NCBI GenBank assembly: GCA_900660155.1
Contig: CABFPE010000093.1
Location: 741,987 to 805,986, forward strand
DNA: 64,000 nt
Origin: Hofstenia miamia
Lineage: Eukaryota; Xenacoelomorpha; Acoela; Hofsteniidae
Direction of reading: 5' to 3'
Part shown: positions 61,244 to 64,000 of the stretch, one piece after another
Numbering within the stretch: position 1 is the first letter of the stretch
Layout of the letters: each line of letters starts with the position of its first letter
The notes under the pieces: model-generated
The model's database searches: none
Told to the model about the DNA's origin: nothing
The model's input: only the letters and a program-made list of their open reading frames with translations
Position numbers and translations under genes: made by a program

Positions 61244-63878
61244 AAAAAAGCCCTTATAGAATATTTGCCCTCTTAGCACTTAATGACAGCAATTACATGG
61301 ATGTCTCAAAGTGATATTTACGTTTAAAAGCAATTTTGTAAGATTATGAGTAATCAAGGTCATAGGGCATACTACTTAACAGGGATGTTGCAATAATGTA
61401 TCAGAGACTCTGAATGTCAGTTTTTTTCTCTTTCTGGCATTCAGTACCACCGGGGCGTATTCAACTACGCATACCGATTATTTGACCGATTTTTGCTGAA
61501 TGTAATCATTTAAGTTACTATAGGCGCTCTGAATATTATTCAATCAACACAATTTGGCAGCTAAATGCCCCCAACTACAGAAGGGGTTGATGTCTGTTCC
61601 AGAAGTTGTACTTTCTCTAACTCCAAGCCAACGTCCAGTGGCGGCGGAGCAATTGCCCCTCGCCTCGCTTCAAAAATTAAATTTTCAGGAATAAATACAA
61701 CTTTTAAAGGAGGTGATATGCTCTCAGAGCTATCAAAATTGGCAGTGACATATACTGTAGTTATGTGCAGAATTTGTGCATAGTTCTTGTATTGCAATAA
61801 ACGGAACAAAGAAATATGAAGTCAGAACAATTAGAAAATTTTTTTCTTTTATGTCAATTTCAATATCATTTTGAATATTTTATCTAACAATATCTGCATA
61901 TTTTCTAAGAGCTCTATTGTGCTAGGCCTAAAGCGTTGTTTAAATTGCTTTATTGGTTAATATTGCAGTCGGTTACAGTTAGAACTACTACTGCTACGTA
62001 CGGTTACAGTCGATTGTAGTTAATTATACTTTATTTTTAAATTGGTAGTATTACATGTATAATATTTTATTATTTTTACAATCAACTAAACGACCATTTG
62101 TTTTAAATTTCATTTGAATACTTAGAACCCAGTGCGCCTCCATCCAATGTCACCCTCAATTCATTTTCAACTAGCACAATCACAGTGTCTTGGTCTCCAC
62201 CCCCAGTGCAAACATGGAATGGCGTTATTATTAGATACGTAATCGCTTACGCTCTTGTCGATAAATCTTATAAAAAATCTCAGCGAGAGGTGCACCGTAG
62301 TCTGCGGGAATTCAAGATCACTGGTAAATACACTCTCAGCGATTCTTAACATCAGTGTAAATTTAGGTTTAAAGACAGATTCCAAGTACAAAGTACAAAT
62401 AGCTGCAGTTACGCAAAATGGCACCGGACCATATACCAAATGGTTATATTGCACTACATTGTTGGAAAACAAAGATGGTAATATTGAATGTTTTATTAAT
62501 AAATGTGAATGAGAAATGGTAAGATAGAGGCATCATTCTTTACAAATGGTTCTTGGAATTATTCATGTTATTACATTGTGAAGTCAAATTTTCTTTTATA
62601 TTTTTATTAAGGCCTCTTTGAAAACTCGATAAATTTACATATTATATAAAATAGCGATGTACCGGTATCCGGTAAAATGGATCCGGATATCCTGTATCCC
62701 GGTAAGATTTAACTTCCTTACTGACATTATAACTGATTTAAAAATAAAATTTTCGAAGAAAATACGCAAGTTGTCTGACATACCAGAACGTCTTTTATTT
62801 CATTTTCATGTATCCTGAATACTTCAAAGTATTTATGTATTTTCATTCGCAGGAGGTCGATATTAAGTGAAAAATAAGGTTGTTCTTCTGAGAATAATTT
62901 AATAATATGTTATCCGTAATCCGGCAATCAAATTATCCATAATTATCCAGTTTCCGGTATATTTAATTCACTGTTCAAATCCCATCCCTGTTATAAAATA
63001 CCACTCGAAGATTCCACAGAAATTGAAGTTCCAATTTTTTTAAATTCATGTCGCATTGATGAAATTTACATCAAAGTATAAGACGTGTAAATACCCTGGT
63101 AAAGTTTTATCTTGATTCAAGTAGTTTGTTTGGAATATTGACTGATTGACATTCTTTTTGTATTTAATTTGATTGATTCGAAAGCCTTTGAGTTTTAATT
63201 TTTGAAGTTGACCAACTAAACATCTTAATCAGTTGAATTTCATTTTAAACTTGAAGTTTATTTCAAGAATACATCATTCTTCATATACGCAGAATGTATA
63301 ACATTTTTATAATAAATCACTTTTCTTTTCCACACATTGAGAATAGCAAATGGAAAAATCATATAAAATTCATTGCATTCTGGTCTTTTCCAACGAAATC
63401 CTCTCAACATTTAAACTGATTTCGGGTGTGCTTTCAAAACATTCTTATGAAATTTTAATAATATAAATTAAGTTGTGTGGCTTTAAGCATTGTTAAATCT
63501 TTCAAATATTTAATGGAGCTTCTTAATTATTATATCTACTGCAATTTTGAAGAAATTTACAGATACATTGGGAAGTGCATTTAGAAAGTCAGAGTCCAAG
63601 TCGCCCGGAATTTAGCGAAATTATTCGCGGAGACACCTTTATGAAAATCTTTTGGGACCCACCCAAAAACTCGGATGAAGTAATGATACGCGCTTATCGA
63701 ATAAGAATTAATAAGAACTATCCCGGTGGAGAGTATGTTGAGTTACCAAGTGATCAGACTTCGTATGAGGCAATTGGCTTGATGCCTAATCAAATTTATT
63801 CCATTGGACTTACCGCTGCCAATAAAGCTGGATTTTCACCAGAAATCCACGATTTAAAAGCCACTCTAGCAGCACCAA
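8738..63878 (+). CDS. DCC: DCC/neogenin/Frazzled-type netrin receptor, 14 exons, 3' end outside window
   Basis: Joined exons: 8738-9071, 9147-9258, 11952-12130, 12184-12343, 12430-12557, 18578-18729, 32821-32953, 48254-48416, 48457-48617, 54060-54245, 55528-55629, 62126-62323, 62367-62477, 63585-63878. Total 2413 nt, about 804 codons, no internal stop; intron phases 1,2,1,2,1,0,1,2,1,1,1,1,1 and an open phase-1 end. Seen: a 17-residue signal peptide, four Ig domains each with Cys-Trp-Cys, and four FN3 domains. Family knowledge: DCC/neogenin has four Ig and six FN3 domains, a single membrane pass and cytoplasmic P1-P3 motifs, and binds netrin for axon and cell guidance. Domain boundaries match it: FN3-2 opens with VPGPVE, FN3-3 with PSAPP.NV, and the FN3-3/4 linker reads ENKDESQSPSRP, like the DCC linker. 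Protogenin/IGDCC relatives share the Ig4 layout and cannot be fully excluded without the tail. Introns are either 40-86 nt or over 1 kb. Confidence 0.87.
9147..9258 (+). CDS. DCC: Exon 2: first half of Ig domain 2
   Basis: Acceptor ATTTTAG at 9140-9146 and donor AA|GTAAGT at 9259. Phase 1 in, phase 2 out. It reads EAPADSESF... then FKFYCVVTSIPKATI, which holds the first Ig2 Cys; the split Lys codon joins to the WYHN of exon 3. Its last 62 bases recur at 9297-9358 after an N gap, see the assembly note. Confidence 0.87.
9291..9370 (+). other. Assembly gap followed by a duplicate of the exon 2 end
   Basis: Six N at 9291-9296. The 74 bases from 9297 repeat those from 9197 exactly, including the donor GTAAGT, up to the (TA)n tract where they diverge. 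The copy starts in mid-exon without an acceptor, so it is best read as two overlapping contig ends that were not merged across the TA repeat. Confidence 0.85.
11263..11829 (+). mobile_element. Mariner element with internal deletion
   Basis: Terminal inverted repeats CGAGGGTGAGTCAAAAAGTA (left) and its near-perfect complement ending ACTTTTTGACTCTCCCTCG (right), matching at all but one or two of about 28 bases, flanked by a TA dinucleotide on each side as for Tc1/mariner insertions. At 567 bp it is far shorter than a full mariner (about 1.3 kb). It retains the start of the transposase and a short piece resembling its last residues near 11745-11800. Confidence 0.88.
11457..11732 (+). pseudogene. 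Mariner transposase, N-terminal DNA-binding part only
   Basis: A 91-codon ORF starting MESTKIEIRSNVKFLTKLG and continuing to DPTVYRWIREFKQGRDS and RSGRPRTSRSEDI. This is the paired-like helix-turn-helix (HTH_48/Mos1-type) region of mariner transposases, ending with the GRPRTS linker. Family proteins are about 340-350 residues; the catalytic DDD domain is gone, so the product could at most bind the terminal repeats. The ORF itself is free of stops, which suggests a fairly recent deletion derivative. Confidence 0.85.
11952..12130 (+). CDS. DCC: Exon 3: second half of Ig domain 2, with two possible donors
   Basis: Acceptor TATATTTAG ends at 11951. The exon reads WYHNQRDITASP, then DRGDYKCQASNNFGTVNG, giving the Ig2 Trp and second Cys, and an NVT glycosylation sequon. 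Two GT donors in the same phase lie 9 nt apart: GATG|GTAAAT (exon end 12121) and TCAA|GTAAGT (exon end 12130). The second fits the consensus better and is the end given here; the first would drop three residues (Lys-Ser plus one Ser or Gly at the junction). Intron 3 is 53 or 62 nt. Confidence 0.87.
12184..12343 (+). CDS. DCC: Exon 4: first half of Ig domain 3
   Basis: Acceptor TTCTTTAG ends at 12183. It reads FKEDSLIVLLDSPSEVAAL, ANATVVLECAIS (first Cys, NAT sequon) and AVWYKDS (Ig Trp). Donor CC|GTTAGT at 12344 is a weaker GTTAG form; it gives phase 2 and a Pro codon completed by exon 5. Intron 4 is 86 nt. Confidence 0.86.
12430..12557 (+). CDS. DCC: Exon 5: second half of Ig domain 3
   Basis: Acceptor GCTTTTAG ends at 12429. 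It reads SKRYSIIGANNLQIKSL, YEDAGTYWCKFDSKRKQ and AVELFVQ. The Y.C motif is the second Ig3 Cys. SLLGGSNL-like residues before it are characteristic of DCC Ig3 (family knowledge). Donor G|GTCAGT at 12558, phase 1. Confidence 0.87.
13087..13436. mobile_element. hAT-like miniature element, family GAGCCG, copy 1
   Basis: 350 bp. Ends CAAACTTGTCAACGAGCCG and CGGCTCGTTGACAAGTCTG are inverted copies. A perfect 8-bp target duplication ATGCGTAT lies at 13079-13086 and 13437-13444. CA..TG ends plus 8-bp duplications are the hAT signature. GAGCCGAGC motifs repeat subterminally. No coding capacity. Confidence 0.85.
13493..13572. other. N junction followed by a degraded repeat of the hAT right end and flank
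   Basis: After N at 13493 the sequence GGGCTCTTTGAAAAGTCTGA and the following 55 bases repeat 13420-13491 with many substitutions, mostly toward homopolymers. That looks like a low-quality read end joined at the N. Confidence 0.65.
14110..14359. mobile_element. hAT-like miniature element with CAGYGSCGCGTTTAGG ends
   Basis: Left end CAGCGCCGCGTTTAGGATTT and right end CCCCCTAAACGCGCCACTG are inverted. The flanking 8-mers (AGTATATG and ATAGTTAG) do not match, so the copy is old or rearranged. Similar ends occur at 20329, 48990 and 49989. Confidence 0.55.
15623..15927. mobile_element. hAT-like miniature element, family GAGCCG, copy 2
   Basis: Left end CAGACTTGGCAACGAGCC, right end GGCTCGTTGACAAATCTT. 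Flanking 8-mers ATTTTATG and ATTGTAAG agree at 6 of 8. It carries the CTCGGCTC subterminal motifs in the orientation opposite to copy 1, with more divergence. Confidence 0.7.
18578..18729 (+). CDS. DCC: Exon 6: first half of Ig domain 4
   Basis: Acceptor CATTTTAG ends at 18577. It reads EPPKILTALKDEKIRVYG, SVNFTCQVQASPPPSITW, YHNAEKIVADDFYFK. It carries the Ig4 first Cys, an NFT sequon and the Trp. Donor AAG|GTTTGT at 18730, phase 0, the only phase-0 intron in the model. A 14 kb intron follows. Confidence 0.87.
20329..20393. mobile_element. 65-bp hAT-like element with perfect target duplication
   Basis: Left end CAGGCGTTGCTTTAGGGGG, right end ATCTTAAAGCCGCGCCTG. Perfect 8-bp duplication CATTTTTG at 20321-20328 and 20394-20401. 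The element is little more than its two terminal repeats. Confidence 0.75.
22885..22910. repeat. (TA)n microsatellite
   Basis: Pure TA run within intron 6. Confidence 0.8.
23225..23545 (-). pseudogene. C-terminal endonuclease remnant of an RLE-type LINE
   Basis: The minus strand reads GMTRWACKTYWNLSEQAG, LEARDISYRHNVPGIVEN then, after a frame break and two stops, NIAAVDKEERLEMQKVRR. The order W....Y..H.P..VVEN....YY...IQTD..I..+.PDIVVVDK is that of the C-terminal region of an RT family whose restriction-enzyme-like nuclease carries a PD..K-type motif (here degraded to PN). Its family probably matches the YIDD fragment at 6240-6970. Confidence 0.55.
25183..26302 (-). pseudogene. Tc1-like transposon with degenerate transposase
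   Basis: Minus-strand fragments in order: RTKKLPLLTKTEKTGLAF / STAYRALSKRGICKKTY, NRVSFCETW, FIRDESMF (catalytic D region), GLGCFEL (the VWGCFS-like motif), then DLSPIENV-stop-GIMKD, the conserved D-N-PIEN-W block of Tc1 transposases with its final Glu, and NYPETAEEF. Frames shift and stops interrupt throughout, so no product is possible. Ends: TATAGGTGTGGTCAAAAAAT at 25181 and, inverted and decayed, CTTTTTTGACCGGAGTGATA near 26284-26304, both next to TA. Confidence 0.78.
27441..29204. repeat. Satellite array: twelve tandem copies of a 147-bp unit
   Basis: The start ACTATCTTATCACCAAATAT recurs every 147 bp from 27441 to 29058, twelve units (1764 bp). Units are essentially identical; the first differs by one base in its A run. 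Each unit holds two inverted repeats: TGGTAACGGA / TCCGTTACCA (10-bp arms, 11-nt loop) and TAGAAAC / GTTTCTA (7-bp arms, 5-nt loop). No reading frame stays open. No hammerhead core (CTGATGA..GAAA) was found on either strand. Confidence 0.95.
32037..32066 (+). repeat. Possible solo transposon end
   Basis: CAGGGTGTTGCAAAAAATAA resembles a Tc1/mariner terminal repeat, but no inverted partner was found nearby. Confidence 0.25.
32821..32953 (+). CDS. DCC: Exon 7: second half of Ig domain 4
   Basis: Acceptor GTATTTTAG ends at 32820. It reads MAENDSVLTVRGLIVTDEG, IYQCIATNALGTVSSAAH, LQVYDIS. DEG.YQC is the Ig4 second-Cys motif shared with DCC/neogenin. Donor T|GTAAGT at 32954, phase 1. The first codon is ATG by chance: phase and Ig continuity with exon 6 make it an internal exon. 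Confidence 0.88.
35450..35802. mobile_element. Fold-back element with arms of about 70 bp
   Basis: The left arm (35450-35520) begins CATATATGAACATCTAAAAC and includes AATAGGCCCATTTAGAGC; the right arm (35735-35802) is its inverted copy with few mismatches, ending GATGTTCATATG. About 215 bp separate the arms. No target duplication is clear because a (TA)n tract borders the left arm. Confidence 0.8.
36545..36825. repeat. Dispersed repeat related to the GGCGCT element at 7279
   Basis: Contains CGGCGCTGAATACA, CCATAGTATTC (also found near 7352) and CAGCGCCGG, bordered by (TA)n. It has no complete ends. Confidence 0.45.
37574..37839. mobile_element. hAT-like miniature element, family GAGCCG, copy 3, interior missing
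   Basis: Left end CAGACTTGTCAACGAGCCGA, right end CGGCTCGTTGACAAGTCTG, matching copy 1. Perfect 8-bp duplication ATGAGAAC at 37566-37573 and 37840-37847. The interior 37600-37815 is N, so the true length is unknown. A tandem 25-bp repeat of the flank (GTGATGAGAACCGTTTCTGC) precedes it. Confidence 0.85.
38033..40463 (+). other. Assembly artefact: haplotype-like duplication joined by single N characters
   Basis: Block A (38033-38312) reappears at 39696-40006 with a 31-bp insertion near GTAGTTGCTTCTGGCTAG. Block B (39239-39694) reappears at 40008-40463, same length, with about four substitutions. N at 39695 and 40007 mark the joins. The order A..B-N-A'-N-B' and the low divergence point to an alternative allele patched into the scaffold. 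The 64-codon ORFs at 39297 and 40066 are just these two copies. Confidence 0.82.
41985..42184. mobile_element. Short non-autonomous repeat of the widespread CCTCCGCCAAGGAGG family
   Basis: Starts ATTACCTCCGCCAAGGAGG, a small hairpin (CCTCC/GGAGG), followed by TTATGTTTTTGGTGGCGTT and TTTGTCTGTTATCAACTTTA, and ends GGCGGAGGTCTGCGCTCTCC, GAGTGCTTTTCTAG. From memory, nearly the same start and end occur as a dispersed repeat in many marine animals. This copy is about 200 bp. CCTCCGCC and GGCGGAGG form subterminal inverted repeats. Mechanism of spread is not evident. Confidence 0.7.
43480..43893. mobile_element. hAT-like element, CAGGGGTCGGGAA ends
   Basis: 414 bp. Left end CAGGGGTCGGGAAAAATTAA, right end AGTTACTCCCAACCCCTG. 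Flanking 8-mers TTTTGTGC and TTTTGTAT agree at 6 of 8. TTAATTG-rich motifs lie inside both ends. Confidence 0.68.
44326..44651. mobile_element. hAT-like element, CAGRGTGGCAAACG ends with GACCC repeats
   Basis: 326 bp. Left end CAGAGTGGCAAACGAGTC, right end CCGTTTGCCACCCTG. Flanking 8-mers CTTATAGT and CGTATAGT agree at 7 of 8. Both subterminal regions hold repeated GACCCGACCC/ GGGTCGGGTC motifs, plausible transposase-binding sites. Confidence 0.8.
46255..46286. repeat. (TA)n microsatellite with an N
   Basis: TA run interrupted by one N at 46255. Confidence 0.7.
46549..46845. mobile_element. hAT-like element, CAG..TGTAGC ends
   Basis: 297 bp. Left end CAGACTGTAGCCACTGGGGG, right end ACGCTAGCTGCGGGCCTG. 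Flanking 8-mers AGTAATAG and AGTAATAC agree at 7 of 8. Confidence 0.7.
48254..48416 (+). CDS. DCC: Exon 8: first half of FN3 domain 1
   Basis: Acceptor TGGTTTAG ends at 48253 after a 15.3 kb intron. The split Tyr codon leads into KAYPDVTPPEAPVELRAAAF, then AELLWSQPEG with the conserved FN3 Trp, and FAYEIQYKMDKSE. Base composition is richer in G+C than the flanks. Donor AG|GTGAGC at 48417, phase 2. The following intron is only 40 nt. Confidence 0.88.
48457..48617 (+). CDS. DCC: Exon 9: second half of FN3 domain 1
   Basis: Acceptor GTTTTTAG ends at 48456. It reads VIVFNVTKPRSTSTRIDQ, LLPNTLYKFRVRLFTIYAG and PPGQFSPYYELRTQKE. LLPNTLY.FRV is the FN3 L..YxxRV core; there is one NVT sequon. Donor T|GTAAGC at 48618, phase 1. 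Confidence 0.88.
48990..49255. mobile_element. hAT-like element, GCGGMTTTAGGA ends
   Basis: 266 bp. Left end CTGGTGCGGCTTTAGGAGGG, right end AAATCCTAAATCCGCTCCTG. Flanking 8-mers AACTAAAT and AACAAGAT agree at 6 of 8. Ends resemble those at 14110, 20329 and 49989, suggesting one broad family. Confidence 0.65.
49989..50203. mobile_element. hAT-like element, CAGGGACGRATYTA ends
   Basis: 215 bp. Left end CAGGGACGGATCTAGGAATT, right end CTCTTAAATTCGTCCCTG. Flanking 8-mers ATTTATGA and ATTTATGT agree at 7 of 8. Confidence 0.78.
51128..53430. mobile_element. 2.3 kb element bounded by GGTTGCCGTTGATAT inverted repeats
   Basis: Left end CAGGGTTGCCGTTGATATG, right end AATATCAACGGCAACCCCCT. AGCCAT borders both sides (51122-51127 and 53431-53436), so a 6-bp duplication is possible; an 8-bp one is not supported. 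GATATCAA motifs repeat inside both ends. True length is uncertain because the interior contains N-joined repeats. No transposase recognised. Confidence 0.6.
52144..53278. other. Assembly artefact: repeated blocks around three N joins
   Basis: The block ending ATCTTTCTTTTAA (about 52163-52212) reappears at about 53133-53182, and 52564-52658 (TGGAAATGTATCACCTATAT...) reappears at 53184-53278. N at 52144-52162, 52659 and 53183. The pattern X..Y-N-..X'-N-Y' is the same as at 38033-40463. Confidence 0.8.
54060..54245 (+). CDS. DCC: Exon 10: first part of FN3 domain 2
   Basis: Acceptor GAATTTTAG ends at 54059. It reads SRVPGPVEISVVEVKSST, KAVLRWNDVQANPQVKKFK, IYVYAVKPFKSFSNRSAVFN. VPGPVE at the domain start is the same as in vertebrate DCC FN3-2. 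NRS is a possible glycosylation site. Donor G|GTATGG at 54246, phase 1. Confidence 0.86.
54246..55527 (+). other. Intron 10 (1.3 kb)
   Basis: A G-rich patch at 54740-54840 (GGGGCGGGGTGGGTCGC) may be part of a repeat but has no paired ends. Nothing else recognised. Confidence 0.7.
55528..55629 (+). CDS. DCC: Exon 11: end of FN3 domain 2
   Basis: Acceptor GTAATTTAG ends at 55527. It reads LHPGVEYKVVVVAINDQGPG then EFAPNVTFHTYEA: the L.PG..Y.V.V.A.N..GPG strand F/G signature of FN3, with an NVT sequon. Donor A|GTAAGT at 55630, phase 1. At 102 nt it is the shortest exon of the model. Confidence 0.87.
58797..59590. repeat. GACCCG-rich dispersed repeat hosting a nested element
   Basis: CTAGGGCTGGAAACTGGTCG followed by ACCCGAC and TCGGGTCA motifs on the left, and TTGGGTTGGGTCGGGAAG on the right, resemble the GACCC motifs at 44326-44651. 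Precise ends were not found. Confidence 0.4.
59167..59383. mobile_element. hAT-like element, TAGAGAGTGACA ends, nested
   Basis: 217 bp. Left end TAGAGAGTGACATCGGGTAC, right end CATTGTCACTCTCTA. Flanking 8-mers GTTAAGAG and GCTAAGAG agree at 7 of 8. CGGGTTCGGG motifs lie inside. TA..A ends are also known in hAT elements. Confidence 0.75.
60622..60864 (-). pseudogene. Unrecognised 80-codon minus-strand ORF, possibly a retroelement fragment
   Basis: Open between stops, without an early ATG. It includes FFAKDDGQLSAVEKTFLNAG, then NGALWAETCSLLSVV and VYQDDWPLENL. The LWAE.C.....V...NK...D..P.E.L spacing recalls the end of Ty1/copia integrase domains, but no catalytic residues are present and the match is by eye only. 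Confidence 0.3.
61212..61241. repeat. (TA)n microsatellite
   Basis: Pure TA run in intron 11. Confidence 0.8.
62126..62323 (+). CDS. DCC: Exon 12: first part of FN3 domain 3
   Basis: Acceptor ATACTTAG ends at 62125. It reads PSAPPSNVTLNSFSTSTI, TVSWSPPPVQTWNGVIIRY, VIAYALVDKSYKK. The PSAPP.NV..., V.W.PPP..NG.I..Y pattern aligns with DCC FN3-3. Donor G|GTAAAT at 62324, phase 1. The 43-nt intron 62324-62366 is not a multiple of three and shifts the frame if retained. Confidence 0.88.
62367..62477 (+). CDS. DCC: Exon 13: second part of FN3 domain 3
   Basis: Acceptor AATTTAG ends at 62366. It reads GLKTDSKYKVQIAAVTQNG, TGPYTKWLYCTTLLENKD. The L....Y.V.I.A.T.NGTGP..KW motif is the FN3-3 ending typical of DCC/neogenin. 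Donor G|GTAATA at 62478, phase 1. Confidence 0.88.
62652..62990. mobile_element. hAT-like element, CCGGTATCCGG family
   Basis: 339 bp in intron 13. Left end TAGCGATGTACCGGTATCCG, right end CCCATCCCTG, with CCGGAT and ATCCGG motifs near both ends. Flanking 8-mers ATATAAAA and TTATAAAA agree at 7 of 8, though the flanks are AT-rich and this is weaker evidence than at other sites. Confidence 0.55.
63585..63878 (+). CDS. DCC: Exon 14: FN3 domain 4
   Basis: It reads ESQSPSRPEFSEIIRGDTF, MKIFWDPPKNSDEVMIRAY and, later, YEAIGLMPNQIYSIGLTAAN. One exon holds the whole domain. I place the acceptor at CATTTAG (63578-63584) because it keeps phase 1 and restores the DCC-like linker ENKD-ESQ; the stronger-looking TTTACAG ending at 63562 gives a stop codon in phase. 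Donor A|GTAAGT at 63879, phase 1, so the gene continues past the window. Confidence 0.85.
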
Positions 63879-63966
63879 GTAAGTTTCTTTTTCTTCAGCG
63901 GCAAGTACCTGCATTTTGGCACATATAGTTGCAAGCATGCATTCACAGATGTAGAGTGTACATATT

Positions 63967-63967
<1 letters not shown>

Positions 63968-64000
<33 letters not shown>
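63968..64000. repeat. (TA)n microsatellite at the window edge
   Basis: TA run starting 90 bp after the exon 14 donor and continuing to the end of the window. Confidence 0.8.

Larger units (their letters stand above)
55630..62125 (+). other. Intron 11 (6.5 kb)
   Basis: Contains a hAT-like element (59167) within a larger GACCCG-rich repeat (about 58800-59590), a small retroelement-like ORF on the minus strand (60622) and a (TA)n tract near 61212. The 55640-58790 stretch shows nothing supported. Confidence 0.72.

Noticed and set aside
62255-62512. 85-codon ORF as a separate gene
   Set aside because: Its first third is exon 12 in the wrong frame plus the 43-nt intron; the rest is exon 13.

Overview
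This is eukaryotic (animal) genomic DNA: AT-rich, mostly non-coding, full of transposon remnants and (TA)n tracts, and with clear GT-AG introns. The one host gene I can support is the 5' and middle part of a DCC/neogenin/Frazzled/UNC-40 type netrin receptor on the + strand. I assembled it by hand from 14 coding exons between 8738 and 63878. Splice phases agree at all 13 internal junctions, giving about 804 codons: signal peptide, four Ig domains, four fibronectin type III (FN3) domains. The remaining FN3 domains, membrane segment and cytoplasmic tail must lie beyond the right edge.

Layout: 1-8729 is upstream DNA with a truncated Jockey/CR1-like LINE (+, about 2363-3669), a decayed second LINE reverse transcriptase (-, about 6240-6970) and a 1.1 kb repeat with GGCGCT/AGCGCC ends. 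Exons 1-5 (signal peptide, Ig1-Ig3) lie at 8738-12557, with a mariner deletion derivative in intron 2. Exons 6-7 (Ig4) are split by a 14 kb intron that holds a Tc1 pseudogene and a near-perfect array of twelve 147-bp repeats. A 15 kb intron follows, then exons 8-14 (FN3-1 to FN3-4) at 48254-63878.

Intron sizes are bimodal: five are 40-86 nt and eight are 1-15 kb. An acceptor-like TTTATTTTAG ends 8 nt before the ATG, as expected for a 5'UTR intron or a spliced-leader site. This suits a flatworm-like or other AT-rich, possibly trans-splicing invertebrate, but the sequence alone does not fix the phylum.

The introns hold at least ten short non-autonomous elements with hAT features (CA...TG or similar ends, 8-bp target duplications matching 6-8 of 8), one only 65 bp long. 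Several N characters sit at junctions where sequence is repeated with small differences. These look like unmerged haplotype or contig-end copies, not biology.

I found no operon-like system, CRISPR array, rRNA or tRNA. The items most worth a second look are the 147-bp hairpin-bearing satellite inside the receptor gene, the hAT miniature-element burst, and the 9-nt-spaced alternative splice donors between Ig2 and Ig3.
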